NCBI GenBank assembly: GCA_003415625.1
Contig: PYIU01000007.1
Coordinates: 806,001 to 870,000, forward strand
Direction: 5' to 3'
DNA length: 64,000 bases
From: Aquanectria penicillioides
Lineage: Eukaryota > Ascomycota > Sordariomycetes > Hypocreales > Nectriaceae
The notes below the pieces were generated by a model. The model saw only the letters and a program-made list of their open reading frames with translations. It made no database searches and was not told the origin of the DNA. Below are positions 20,438 to 32,814 of the stretch, piece after piece (positions within the stretch are counted from its first letter, which is position 1; each line of letters starts with the position of its first letter). The position numbers and the translations under genes were made by a program.

Positions 20438-22312
20438 GATAGAATAATGCCGAGATTCAGATTCATGGTATTGTGTGGGGTCAGTCGGCAGTGCAAAGAT
20501 TTCTCTATATGCTATGAGTGATTCATTCTAGCGTTATGTACGACAGATTTTATGTTACATTAAAGGTAGCCAAAAATGCGGTGAATGTAAGAAAAGCATC
20601 ATATGATACACAAAGTGACTTCAGCTGGCTCTCGGCGAGCTTAAACCGATGCTAGAGCAATGTAGCCAGACTCAAGGTCCAGTAATCGAAGAGAAGCGAC
20701 ACAGAATCTATGATAGCATGTGAGATTAAACCTAATGCCTCTCGATCATTGAATTCTAAATCCCATGTTCAAAGTTACCTGCAATTGACGGAATGTCACT
20801 CATGCATGTGCTACCCTATGGTTGGTTCACGTCGCTGAGGCCATACTCTGGGGTAGGGAAGGGTCGCATGGGTTGTGGGACCGGAGCCAAGTTATGCGGG
20901 ATGCATGTGTCATAATGCAGAAAACCAATAGCGCGTCAGCCAAAAAAGCGCCACGACAAGGAGCTCCGTGTCTCAAACTCTCCGTCTGGCTGAGAGAAGC
21001 CATGCCAGGACGAAGGCGCAGAAGCCTACCTACCACGCGTTAGAAGGAAAACGGTATGTGAACTGAAACGACGCCTTGTCAGCCAATTGCACATATGTCG
21101 GAGAGGAGCTGAAAAGGTCAATTGACAAAATACGAAGTCAAAACCACGCGGCCTTTCGTTTCCAAGACCGGGGGAGGGGAGCAAGGCAAGTTGGGACAGC
21201 CGGGACGAATTCCCCACCGGAACACGCGGCGACGGGGATTCCTCCATTGCAGATGGCGAGCGGGAGCAGCAAAGATGGAATTGTTCCAAATCAGGATTCT
21301 GCACATTGATTGTGCTCCACGCAAGCCCAGCATAGCAAATTAAACAATTATGTCTCGCTCTGAGCGGCGCCTTGGCCGGTTCTGGGGCATCGACCGCGTG
21401 GCAAAGGGTCAAATGGGGTCAAGGATGGGTCAGGAATGGGCCAAGAACGGGTCAAATCGCCTGGAAAGGCCTCCGCAATCTTCTCGCAACTACGGAGTAT
21501 TACAGGTCTCGCAGGTCTCGCAGGTCTCGCAGGTCTCAGCCCACACTTTCAAGCCCTCCCCTCGTCCAGCCAGCCACAGAGCGTCCACAGCCTGGCCATA
21601 AGGCGTGCACATGTGTCCACGAAGCATCCACATGTTGACCAGATGCGCGAAACCGGCCCCGGCAGCATGGGTGAACGGTCCAGCCCGCGTGCCCGCCAGC
21701 GGCCCCGCATTGCCGTCTGATAGTGCGGTCGGCTATCCGTTGATCTAGCCAGCTTGGGCCGCTGAGTGGCGCAGCGTCAGCGGTCTATTGAGGAATGCTC
21801 CGGCCACTATCGAGTCAAAGTGCTCCTGGCGGCTCTCGTACACAGTTACACGCATGCGAGACACGGAAGGACACAAGCCTTGTCATCCAATCACGCGCGC
21901 CCAGGACCTCGTGTGGCTGCCTGTCCGGACTCCCAATTCGGATCTCGCAGTGATACATCCGCCAGCTCTGGGCTCTCATATGGCCTCTGGGCCTGCAACT
22001 TGCACGGATCAAAGGCGGCCTGATAGCCCAGGATCGGCATCGGAAATGGCCTCCTTTTCCATCTTCAGTCTAGGACTGATACAACTGAGCCTTGCCACAC
22101 GCCGTCCAGGCCTCGTGCATGGAATGTGGCCGTGACCTAGGTCCTTGTACTTGCGCTGGTCTGGTCCGGCATACAAAGATGTGGAGTGGTATTTGATCGG
22201 CTTGCATGGCCCCTATTCGGATCTTACGGAGGCCTAGATAGCTGCTTAGATCTTTAAAAGTCCCTCTTCATCCTCAACTTGCTCTGCCTCTCCAGGCTTC
22301 CCCAAGGCGAGT
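20438..22312. other. Intergenic with a short minisatellite
   Basis: 1.9 kb without a supportable gene. Frames overlap on all strands. A 9-bp minisatellite, CAGGTCTCG three times plus CAGGTCTCA, lies at 21503-21538. The last 100 nt before 22313 are the pyrimidine-rich leader of the NACHT-TPR gene. Confidence 0.45.
21503..21538 (+). repeat. 9-bp minisatellite (CAGGTCTCG)4
   Basis: Four tandem copies, the last with one substitution. Non-coding context. Confidence 0.8.
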
Positions 22313-25300
22313 ATGCTGGGACTGCGCAAGAGTCTCAATAATAGTACGTCGACTTTTGATTTTTCCTTCTCTTGTCCCCCGCCCACTTAACTTTTGGTAT
22401 AAGAAACTGACTCTTCTCCTTCCTTCTAGTCAGAAGAAAACGCAAGAGCTCGATCTCTTCATCTATTATTTCGGACGGAACTGAAGACTCCTCCTCGTCT
22501 CGATTAGCCATGGACGCCATTCGGCAAGGCCTATCTGATGCCATGCCTGGCTTGAAGAAAGGAAATACCAAGAGCACAGAGAACATCTCTGTATCAGTTA
22601 ATGTCAAGGAGGTCTCAGATGGTGAGAGCGAGACTAAGACTACAGTTGCATCCGACAAGTCCTCACATACCTCCTTCGAAGGCCACCACACCGAATCACT
22701 CACAATGACTACTCGAAAAATTGTCCCGCTCGAGGACTTTTCCCGAGTAAAAGAAGTCACTCGAACTGTTAAGAATCTCATCTGCCGTCTTGATGACTAT
22801 GATGAGCGCTTCGTGACAGAGATGGACTTGCGTTCATACCTCCAATACATCTCAGATGAGCGTCTGATTCACATGCCCCGGAGAGGCAGTGACTGGGACC
22901 GAGTCCTCAGCACTGCCCAGTTCTTCGGTCTGCAGATCTGGTTCTTTGGATCCAAGATTGAGGCCTTTGCGCCCGGATCCACAGCCTCTGCTTCGGCAGC
23001 TCTAGCCGGCTGCCAAGTTCTTCTCGAGGTATTCCATGTCACCAATTGCTCAATGCACATATACTAAGGAGCTTTTATCAATAGATCGGCCATGGCCAAG
23101 CCAAGGCCTTGGTCCCAACCTTCACGGCCCTGTATGAGATGGCTATGTTACTTTCCAACATTAGTCAGATCAAGGACCTGGAATACATGCCCCGCTACAT
23201 CAAAGAGGGCTCTGCTCACATTTTCTGTGACCTGATCCAGCTCGTCGGAAGCATCTCCATCTACTACCGACAGAGGATCTATGGCCTAGCCCCTGGCACA
23301 AGCACCAAGATTAGCTTTGATGCCGCCTTTGGCAGGCAGATTGACCACATTTGGCAATCTAAGAACTCCCTATGCGACAACATATGGGCCTTTAAGCTCG
23401 GAAGCAGGGGATCTACTGGCAAACTCAGATGGTTGCGCGAGAAGCTCCAGCCTTCGTTCGGGCCTTCCGTCAGGAACACCCTGTACGACGAAGTGCTTGA
23501 GCAGCTTGACCGATCTGAGGACACCTGCAACTGGATCAAGGATAGTTTGGTTCAGTTCTTTGACAGCAACGAACAGGTTCTCAACGTCACCGGTCCCGCT
23601 GGCGTTGGCAAGACTGTTCTTGCCGAGTGGGTTCAGGAAAGGCTTGCCCGCCCTCTTGACTACAAGTCTTATGCCGTGTTGTCTTACAACTTCCGTGAGT
23701 TATTTTCTAAATCGCACACTTTATTTCATCCACTAACAACCTGAAAGCCGATGACTCGGTGAAGGAGGCTACCCCCACGTCCTGTGTGAAGAGCCTTCTC
23801 TTCCAGCTGCTTGATCGCAGCGTCGGCGATGTCTCGCTGTACGAACAGTTGATGCGAGCATTTGACGCCGACTCCAAGCATCATGATTATAAGAGGCTTG
23901 GGACCGCTTTGTGGGATACACTCCACAACGGCCTCAAGGCTGCTGAACAAGGCGATACATACTTTGTTATCATGACTGATGGCTGCGATGAGACTTCTGG
24001 ATCTATGGATGACAGCGCTTGGTTCTACACGCAGCTCCGAGCCTGTTTGGCCAAGCTTACAGGCACCCGACTCATCAACTTCTCTCGTCCTGCTCCTTAC
24101 CTCAATGACAAGTGCAAGCACTTGGCCATTGCCCAGAAGAATGTGGATGAGGATATCAAGACTCATCTCCGTCAGACTCTCTCTCAGTCAAGCCACTGGG
24201 GCGAGTTGTCGTTCTCTACTCAGGAGCAAATCATCAATGGACTTGCCGCCAAGTCAAAGGGCAACTTCCTTTGGGCCTTCTACGCCGGTCGCCTCCTGAT
24301 CAAGGAACGTTCTCACGATGGCTTCTTGAACGTCGCCCAGTCCGTTTCTCCTGATGTCCCCAAACTGCTCCACCAGTTTATGGACAAACTGAACCTCAAG
24401 AAGAACGACATGCTTCAGCACCTTCTATCATTCATGCTTGTCACCTCCGAGCCCTTTGCTGTTCACGAGATTGCCGAGTTGCTCTCCACTGATCTGCACA
24501 AGCATGCCATGGCTGCCACTGCGCTCAACATCTCGAGGTTCATCTCCGAGCACTGTGGCGATTTGGTCGTCATCCGTGGTGGACGCCTGCACTTCCGCAG
24601 CGCCATTGTTCGCCAGTATATGCACACGCAGCTTGGAAAGTCGCTCCTCTCGGCCAATGACGCCCATCTACAGCTGACTCTGCGCATGCTTCTGTACGCG
24701 AGACTAAATCTGGACATTGACCAGGAGCTTCTCACTGACGAGCTCGAGGTCGACGCTGTTGATGCCATTCTCAACTCTCACCGATTCCTCGGCTATGTCA
24801 TGAGGAATTGGATTGTCCACTTCCGACTCTCTGGTCTCATCGACCCACAAGGAAATGTCAAGCTCGCCAAGGGCTTCCGCGAGATCTTCCCCGAGTCCAT
24901 CATGTTTGTCTTGCTCGAGAGGTCCTGCTGGCACCGACACCATTTCGGACAAGAAATGGTTGAGCTACACGAGCTGGCACTCCAGATTCGAGAATCCTGC
25001 TTCGGAAAGGAGCACGTCACAGTCCTCCAGACCTTGATCAACTTGGGTCACATTCATGTCAGGATCTCTGACTCTCCCGTCTATGGTGCCGGATACTTTT
25101 ACCGCGCTGTCAAACTGGGACAAACCATCCTATCCAGGAACAGCACAATTGTTGCTGCTTGCACTACCCTCTTCCTTAGTTGGACTGAGACAATTGTGAC
25201 CACAAAGAGGACCGAGATCGTTACTTACCGCGAGGAAATGATTCGATTCATTATTGAGGTTTGCAAGCACAAGCACGGAAACTCCAGTGACGAGGTCATT

Positions 25301-28300
25301 TTCTGGTACAAGAAGTTGGCCAAGTTCTACATTGACATCAAGGAGGAATGGCGCGCTACCGTCGTTTATCGAGAGCTCTACGAGATCATCATTATCCGAT
25401 ACGGCAAGAAGTCTCCCAAGGCCCGCGAGATCGGTGCCTTTTTCGGAAACCTGGATATTGTCCTGAAGGGGGAGCAAGATGGTGAGAAGATTGGCGAGCT
25501 TGAGGACCTCATCTTCGAGACCAGCGAGGAGATGGAAATCACCGATCAGCTCTGCATCTCCATGCTCATCAAGCTCGCCCAGTCATATGTCGTCTGTGGA
25601 AAATTCTACCTGGCTGAGCGACTGTACATTTCTCTCTGGCGACGAATTTGTGTTATTTGCCGAGTCAACGCCAGCCTTGACGTCCATATTGCTAAGATCA
25701 AGATTGCCCTTGAGTACGTCAGGTTCTTGCGCCAGCTGAAGCGCACTGAGGAAGCCTCTAGCATCCTCATTTGCCTTTGGACCGAGTATGAGCACCACGT
25801 CTACGAAGTGGAGTCGCTCATCATCTGGGTCCGAGAAATCGGAATTGTTTGCCGATCCTTCGGGCTCTTGAGCATCACAATCTCCATCTTCACCAAGGTC
25901 TGGGGCTGGTTCAAGGGTAAGGGCAAGGTCGATGATGAAGAGGCTCAGCAGACAACCATCCTCATCACTGAGGTTGTGGAAGAAATCACCGAGACCACGG
26001 TTACTGAGAAGACAAAGACCATCACTACCACTGAGGTCACTGAAACTGTCGTCAAGGAGATTTACGAGATGCACTTTACCCGCTGCAAGAAGACCAAGGT
26101 TGACAAGCGGCTATTTTCCGCATGCATGGCCTTGATCGCTCTCTACATTAAGAACTCCAACTGGTCGGAGGCTGAGGTCATAATCAAGAGGACTCTTGAG
26201 ATTACTTGGAAGGCAGTCCTGAGTTCTGATGTCAAGATCACTCTTTCAGAGCAATGGGTGAAGGAGACGATCCTTGTTGCCCGTCGCCTAGGCCACTGCT
26301 ACCACCGCCAAGGCATGTTTGAGATGGCCGAGAAGATTTACTTGCGTATTTACTACGCCTGCTTGGCTTCCTGCAAACTTGAGGATGCGATTCTTCAGGA
26401 GGCCATTCTGGTTCTTGTCGAGTTCTACGAGAAGCATCACCGACACGAAAAGGTGATTGAGATCTACGTCGAGGTCTTGGAGCGTTACCGCAAGCACCTT
26501 GGCCACGGTCATAGACTGACCATCAAGACGCTGTATCTCCTGGCCACCCACTGTGAGATTATCGGCCACAAGGACACGTATGTGTACTATCTTGAGATTG
26601 TCACCATCCTCAATAAGGGCATCAAGCACTGCCACCATGATGCCTTCAAGGCGGCCATGTGGCTCTGCCGGCACTACCACGCCCATAAGAAGTGGGTTGA
26701 GCTCCGTGATATCTGCGTCATCCTCTGGGAGACCATCAGCAATCACCATGGAGAGTGTGAACTCACTGAGGAGCTCATCATTGAGATCTACACCAAGTAT
26801 ACCTATGTATTGGAAGTCCATTTCAAGGTTGAGTTTTCCGTTCTCTACCAAATCTGCGTCAAGTACAAAGAGATCATCAGCGTGGTCTGTGGTCGTGACT
26901 CCTCAGCCATCATCTTGGCGCTGATCGCTCTGGCAGAGTTATGCGAGAAGCGGGAAGAGCACTACCATGAGTCAGTGACCATCTACGAGGAAGTCATCAA
27001 GAAGATCACGACCACCAAGACAACTACGACAACCATTACTGAGAAGACCATCCACACCGTCAAGAAACGTCTTTCCAAGCTTTACGTCACCATTATTACC
27101 ACCGGTAAGGGAGGCGGCAAGAAGACGTACCCGGTTGATCGTGCCATCGGGATTTGCATTGAGACATATGAGCGTCTCAAGATCGAGTTTGGCTGCTGGC
27201 ACGAGACAACCCTCGCGGTTCTCAGGGACATTGTCATCTTGTACCAGAAGATGGCTACAAAGGAAGCTCACGTCCGCATCATCCAGCTGTTGCAGATCTC
27301 CATCACTGAGATCATTACAACCCTGACCGTGACTGTGGACCTATTCCATGCGGCCGTGACTCTGGCCTCAATTTACGTCACGGCTGGCCTGATCAAGGAA
27401 GGTCACGAACTGCTCCGCCAGCTCCGACATCTCATCATCTTCCGAGGTAACATGCCTGGTCATGACATCACCCTGAAGCTGCATGGCCATGTTAGCAAGG
27501 TTGTCTTTGTCTTCCTCATTGCCTTCGAGCAAGGCCTCTACGGAAAGGCCACCATCACCACGTACTCCGAGGTAATGGCCAATATCATCTTCGAGTCCTT
27601 GCTTTACGAGGAGTACTCTCGTGTTATCGAGTGCGAGGAGAATCTCGAGATCGTTCTCGAGTGTGGTTCCAAGCTCCGTGGCTTCTGGGAGGAGCACAAG
27701 CGTACCCACCTCCTCGTCACCCTCGATACCAAGCTCTTCCACATGTTCAAGAAGCACTACGGCCTGTACTTCAAGGGCAGCAGCGACGATCACATCCGCA
27801 TCTTCTACCTTGCTCTGCTCTTCGAGCTCAACAAGGACCGCAGCGCTTCCAAGATCGATTTCCTGGCTCTTGCCTGCAAGGCTGGTAACGATAAGGTGAA
27901 GGCTCTCCTGGAGGAGAGCGACTGGCACTGCGCTCGCGAGGTCGGCCACTGCGTCTTCCAGTTCGCCGCCCAGCAAAAGGTCTACCGCCGTCGTGGCTGT
28001 CTTCAGCTCGGCTACAAGCTGGCAGAGTTCCTGGCTGGCATCGACGTGCCTCACCCGACCAACCCCAAGCATTCTGATGTCAGAAACGCCATGCTTGAGA
28101 CGTCTCGTGAGATCATGACCGAGGTTCTCGCTGCTTTCCGCGCCGATAATATCGACATGGCCAGCCTGCGCTTCAAGGATGTTGCTGGTCTCATCCGTCT
28201 CCTGGGTGCTCAGGGCAACTATGGCGAGTTGGAGGCGCTTCTCTTCCGCCTCTGGTCCTCACGCGAGGTCGTCCAGAAATCTCGCGGCTGGTCTCCCGAT

Positions 28301-28903
28301 GTCGTCCTCAACATTGGCAAGTTGCTTGTTCACGCTCAATACGCCCATGGACATATCAACAAGGCCATCGACACTGCAGAGCTGTTGTGCTACAACTTGA
28401 GGCGTGGTCGTGGTCGCCTCGACCTGGAGACTCTGGCCGTTTCTCGTCTCCTTGCCAGCCTCTACACCTCTGCCGGACGCGCTGCTAACGCCATGGCCGT
28501 TCAAGAGGCTGTGCTGCGTGAGATTAGCTCTACCTGCCACCGCAATGATGGCAGAGGTGCTTACCCCGATCGTACTCGTCTGATCGCTGAGGCCAGACTG
28601 CATCTTGAGCTGCTGAAGGCATCTCACCACCAGATGCAGGGCTGGACCAAGTCGATTGGAGAATTTAGCGAGCTGTATACCCGCCTCAAGACTGGTCTGA
28701 AGCTGGAGGTTCCTGCATTTGACCAGTGGGTGAGCAGCCGCGGTGACAAGAACGCTCTCGATGGCAAGTATGTTGGCATTCGAGAGTGGAAGCTTGAGGG
28801 AGAAGTCAGGGATTGCGTGCTGTGGAAGCGCAACTCCTGTGAACCCCCGACCTCTGGCCTAGATGTGATTTCCGCCGCCAGAGGTTTGTGGTTGGTGTAT
28901 TGA
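22313..28903 (+). CDS. NACHT-TPR (NLR-like) STAND protein
   Basis: Large signal-transduction ATPase of the fungal NLR-like class; relatives act in non-self recognition and programmed cell death, but no role is proven for most. Four exons: introns 22344-22429, 23029-23084 and 23695-23747; spliced length 6396 nt, 2131 residues. The start ATG 22313 adds a basic segment (RRKRK) in frame with the long exon. An alpha-helical N-terminal domain (about 80-340) precedes the NTPase. Walker A is GPAGVGKT at 380-387; Walker B is TYFVIMTDGCDE at 484-495, with the D-G-x-D-E form typical of NACHT. A winged-helix-like part follows (LSFMLVTSEPFAVHEIAELL). From about residue 740 to the end the protein is built of TPR-like helical pairs, for example YVEVLERYRKHLGHGHRLTI. 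Two Thr/Glu-rich strings interrupt them, near 1150-1190 and 1500-1520. The N-terminal domain is not one I can name. Confidence 0.85.
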
Positions 28904-29319
28904 TTGATTGGCTGAATGTAGGATAAGTGATGTTGGAGTCTAATGACTTAAGCTGTGGCACGCTTGTACACGCTCTCTGTACAACTTTCCTTTGTGAACT
29001 ATTCGGTCATTATCATGGATGTACTATGTAATTTATTTGATAGTAGTAAAAGGGATCATAGTTTCAAGAATGATTCTCTGCTAAGGCAACATTAAGTGAT
29101 TTACAACATCATGTTATGTAACTACAAAAACAAATTCCACTTACATATACTCAAATCACATAGAATATTGATGATCACAATACAACATGGGAACGCATGA
29201 GACGCGATGATAAAGTCACAAAATACAAAGTGGTATTAAAAAAGCACTGTGATATCACTAAACAATCTTCAAGAGCAAGTATCCCTTCCTTTTTTCCACC
29301 AAAGCATTATCATATTCAA
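28904..29319. other. Intergenic, convergent 3' flanks
   Basis: A+T-rich spacer between the stop codons of the NACHT-TPR gene and the Ppo gene. No gene or repeat recognised. Confidence 0.45.
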
Positions 29320-32300
29320 TTATTCGGCATCCCAGCTAACCTTCATGGAGGTAGGGAAAGGCCAGAGGCTGGCCCAGTCCTCAGAAGTATACACAAAGAG
29401 GCCGTCCGGTCGGGGCACCTTCTTCAGCTCACCCTGGGGACCAGGGGCGCGCTTGAGGCCCTTCTTCTTGAAAACGGCACGGAAAAGCTCTGTCAGGGCA
29501 ACATTACCAATCTCACGGTCAACGGTCGCATGAGCGCCAACACCAGAGTAGATGTAAGACTCCAGAGGTCGTCGAGGGTTGACAGTCTCAGGGTCAGGGA
29601 AGTGGCTGGCATCCTTGGCAGCAGAAGCGAAGGAGATGTAGACCTTGTGTCCGGCCTCAACGGTCACCTTGCGGCCGTCATCCTCAGGAACAGTGCTAGA
29701 GCTGGTGGCTTGTCGGTAAATACCGAAGGTACCAGCCATTCGGATACCCTCCATAGCATATCCAAGGAGAAGAGCATCAGTCTCGTCATTGGACTCCTGC
29801 AGAGCGATACGATGCAGCTCAGTACGGTGGGTCTCCCCAGCAGAGGAAAGATAGAAGTCAAGGGACTGGGCAAACTATAACGCAAAGGATTAGTAAATGA
29901 AGCAAAGTATAACAAACGACGCTACTTACCAGTTGAGACTGATTAGGCACCAAGGAGCTAGCAGTAGGCAAGATCTGGTTCCAAACAATGTCATGGTTGT
30001 TCAAGCCTTCCTTCTTGAGACCCTTGGCCAGGTTTACGCCGTATTTGGCAAGAGGATCACCCTTGATCTGCTTAGTGAACAGACCGCCCATACCCAAAGT
30101 GGTGGCAAGCTTGACATTAGTCTCGATAAGCTTGCCGATCTCAGTGGCATACTCCTTGGCCTTCAGACGGAGAGGGAAGGACTTGACGGGGTCAATATCA
30201 TAGAAATTGCAGATGAATATGACAGACAGCAAAGTGTACAGCTCTTGCTCGGAATAGACTCCCTTAGGATTCTCACTAGTCTTGAGAGAGATGTTGAAGA
30301 GCCTCGAGACGAAGTGGGTGTGCGACAGGTTACCAACATCGCGAACAATGTCAACCTGGGGGTTGGTAGCTCCATGTCTGTACGACTTCTCGGAGATGAG
30401 CTTCTCTGCAATCGCAGAGTAGAAAGCCTTGAAAGTAGGTTGCCAGTTGCCCTCGTACAGCAGGTTACCCAAGTGCTTGCGCTGCTGATCTTGAAGATCG
30501 GCGCTGCTGGAAATCAGGAGCTGGCGGCCACTGTGACCCATGAGGTCAGCAAAGCCCTGCTCCCAGGATACACGGAAGTTCTCAGGGTTGGAGAGAATGT
30601 GCTTGGCAGCGCCGTATGAGTTGATATTGACAGTATGGCCGGTGAAGGCTGGGCGATCAAAGTTGAAGAGATCGACACGCTTGAGGTTGGTGAGGATCTT
30701 CTTGTTCTCCGAGGGAATGACCATGGGATAGTGGGCATAAACTGAGTTGGGCTTGAAGTGGTTGGGGAAAGCACGGATGAATAGCTTGTAGAAGACACAG
30801 CCATGGTTGACGCCAAGGTCGTACTCAACCTCCTTGAAGCCCCAGTTGGTGAGGTATCGGGGGTTATAGTCGGTGGTGTAGTGCCGGTCACCACGAACAA
30901 GAGAGACGGCATCAGAAAGCACCACACGCGAGATGGTGTAAGTCGGGGCAATACCAACACCAGGAACCATAGGAGTCTTGGCCTCTTCCGCGACAATACC
31001 GGGGTAGAGCTCGACGTTGTCAGGGTGTTGGTAAAGGTTGCGGAGAGACTCGGCGATCTCAGGGTCGGAGTTGATGTCCTCAAAGGTCTCGTAGCCCTTC
31101 AGGCCGAAGTGCTTACGGAATTCGTTCAGGCCTGCAAGGTTCCAGCGACGGCCACGGATGATTCCGAGCATCTCAACCGGTTTCATGACGCGAGGAACGT
31201 TGCGACCACCAAAAGCACCACCAGGCTGTTCGATGGCAGTAGCCAGAGCATCAATTAGATCATCATCGCTGAACTTGCCATCAGGGCCTCGCTTGAAACC
31301 ACCAAAGGTGCGCTCGGCAGGGTCCTTGGGAACGGACATCTCGAACTTCTTGACGGCCATGATCATGCGCTGGATGTCAATGGGGCCATCATAGCCATCG
31401 AGGAGGGACTTGTAGAAGTCTTGGATCCACTTGTCATCCATGTCCGAGATGCAAGAGTGCCATCGGTAGCAGAGGTTGAACTCGGCGGAAACTACGTTGC
31501 CGGTACCAGCCTCAGAGCCATCCTTGGTACCAACGGCGACACCCATCTCCTGCCGGGGATCGAGAGTCCAGGTGGTGTCAACCCTGTTAAGGTTGATGAT
31601 GTTGCGGACGTAATCGACCAGGGTGATGTTGATGTAGAGACCCGATGTGACGAGTCGGGCAGTCTGGAAGATTTCCTCATCATACTTTTTCCAGGCAGCG
31701 GCAGCAGCCTCTTCGTCGAGGTTAGTGGCAGGCCTGGTGAATCGGCCACCCTCGTTGATCTCAGCAAGGTTCTTGGCAACATAGTTATGGAATCGGTTAA
31801 ACATGATGAGAATGATGCAGACCCCAGGAGGGTTGCCAATCATGCGTCGGTCGGCGAAACAGTCAGGCTTCAGCATACCGTCCTTGAAGGTTCGGATCGA
31901 GTCGCAGGCCTCCTTGTTGCAGCCGTACAGAGGCGCGAGATCCAGGTATGACGAGGAATCGTTCTGGTTGCCGTCTTGCATGTTGGTCCAGAAGAGATCT
32001 AAGCATCCAGTTAGAAAAGGACTCATTCTAGTGTAAGGCAACCAGTCGCTCACCGTGAATAATGATTGTGGCCCAGTACCACAGAATGCTGGATACATTG
32101 TTGGGGTTTTTGCGGAAGGTTCCTCGAGCCATGATGGCCTCATAGATAGCCTCGGGGTCCGGCTGGGCTCCAAGCTGCAAGGTCTTGGGCTTGCAGGAAC
32201 GAGCATAGGGCGTTCGCGCAGCTCCCATCTTGGGGAAGAGTGGGTTGTTATTGGAACCATCGGGCTGGCGGAAGCGGAATTGGTCGCCCATGTACAGCAG

Positions 32301-32814
32301 AGGAGGGTGATCCAGTGAGTACCACAGCTTGTCGATGAAGTCATTGGTGAGAACTTCCTGGACTGTGGAGTGGTCTGAGAGGCCGGCGACGAGCTGGATG
32401 GTTCTCTCCATCAACATCGTCTTGTCGTCATTTTGAGTCTCTCCTTTGAGCTTGCTGGAGATGATTGCAAGGAGTGTTTTCACATCTGGACTTTGTTAGT
32501 ATCACTTCGTTTGCGATCGGCTGTTCTAGAGGGAGAATCCTACCTCGCATTGTGAGACGACGAAGGTCATCCTTCAGGCCGGGCCGCTTGGGCGCTGTGA
32601 GATACTGGCCATCGCCGCTCTTGTTGGGAAGAGGGCGCTTGGAGGCAACGCGAAGCTTCTTGTAGTTGGCAAGGAACGAATCACTCTTGCCCTTGTCGGG
32701 TGCTGGCTTGCCATAGAGGTCCGGCTGCTTCTTTTCGTTGTGAGACCTGCCATTGGCGCCGTTCTGGTGCCAATTGGCATTGCCGTTCTTCGTCTGCGTC
32801 CCGTTTGACGACAT
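29320..32814 (-). CDS. Psi-producing oxygenase (Ppo/LDS family), P450 cysteine lost
   Basis: Fatty-acid dioxygenase that makes hydroperoxides of linoleic and oleic acid (oxylipin signals controlling spore development). Four exons on the minus strand: introns 32486-32543, 31999-32053 and 29875-29929; spliced 3327 nt, 1108 residues. The N-terminal heme peroxidase domain is complete: distal histidine H234 in TIIIHDLFWTNMQD, catalytic tyrosine and proximal histidine in EFNLCYRWHSC (Y412, H415). The C-terminal half is P450-like, with the K-helix ExxR kept (EGIR, about 966-969). The heme-thiolate loop reads SGVGAHATVD where active P450s have G-x-G-x-H-x-C-x-G: threonine T1041 stands at the cysteine position. 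So peroxide formation is expected but not isomerisation to diols. PpoC of Aspergillus likewise lacks this cysteine and is a 10-dioxygenase; this protein may be of that type. Confidence 0.93.
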
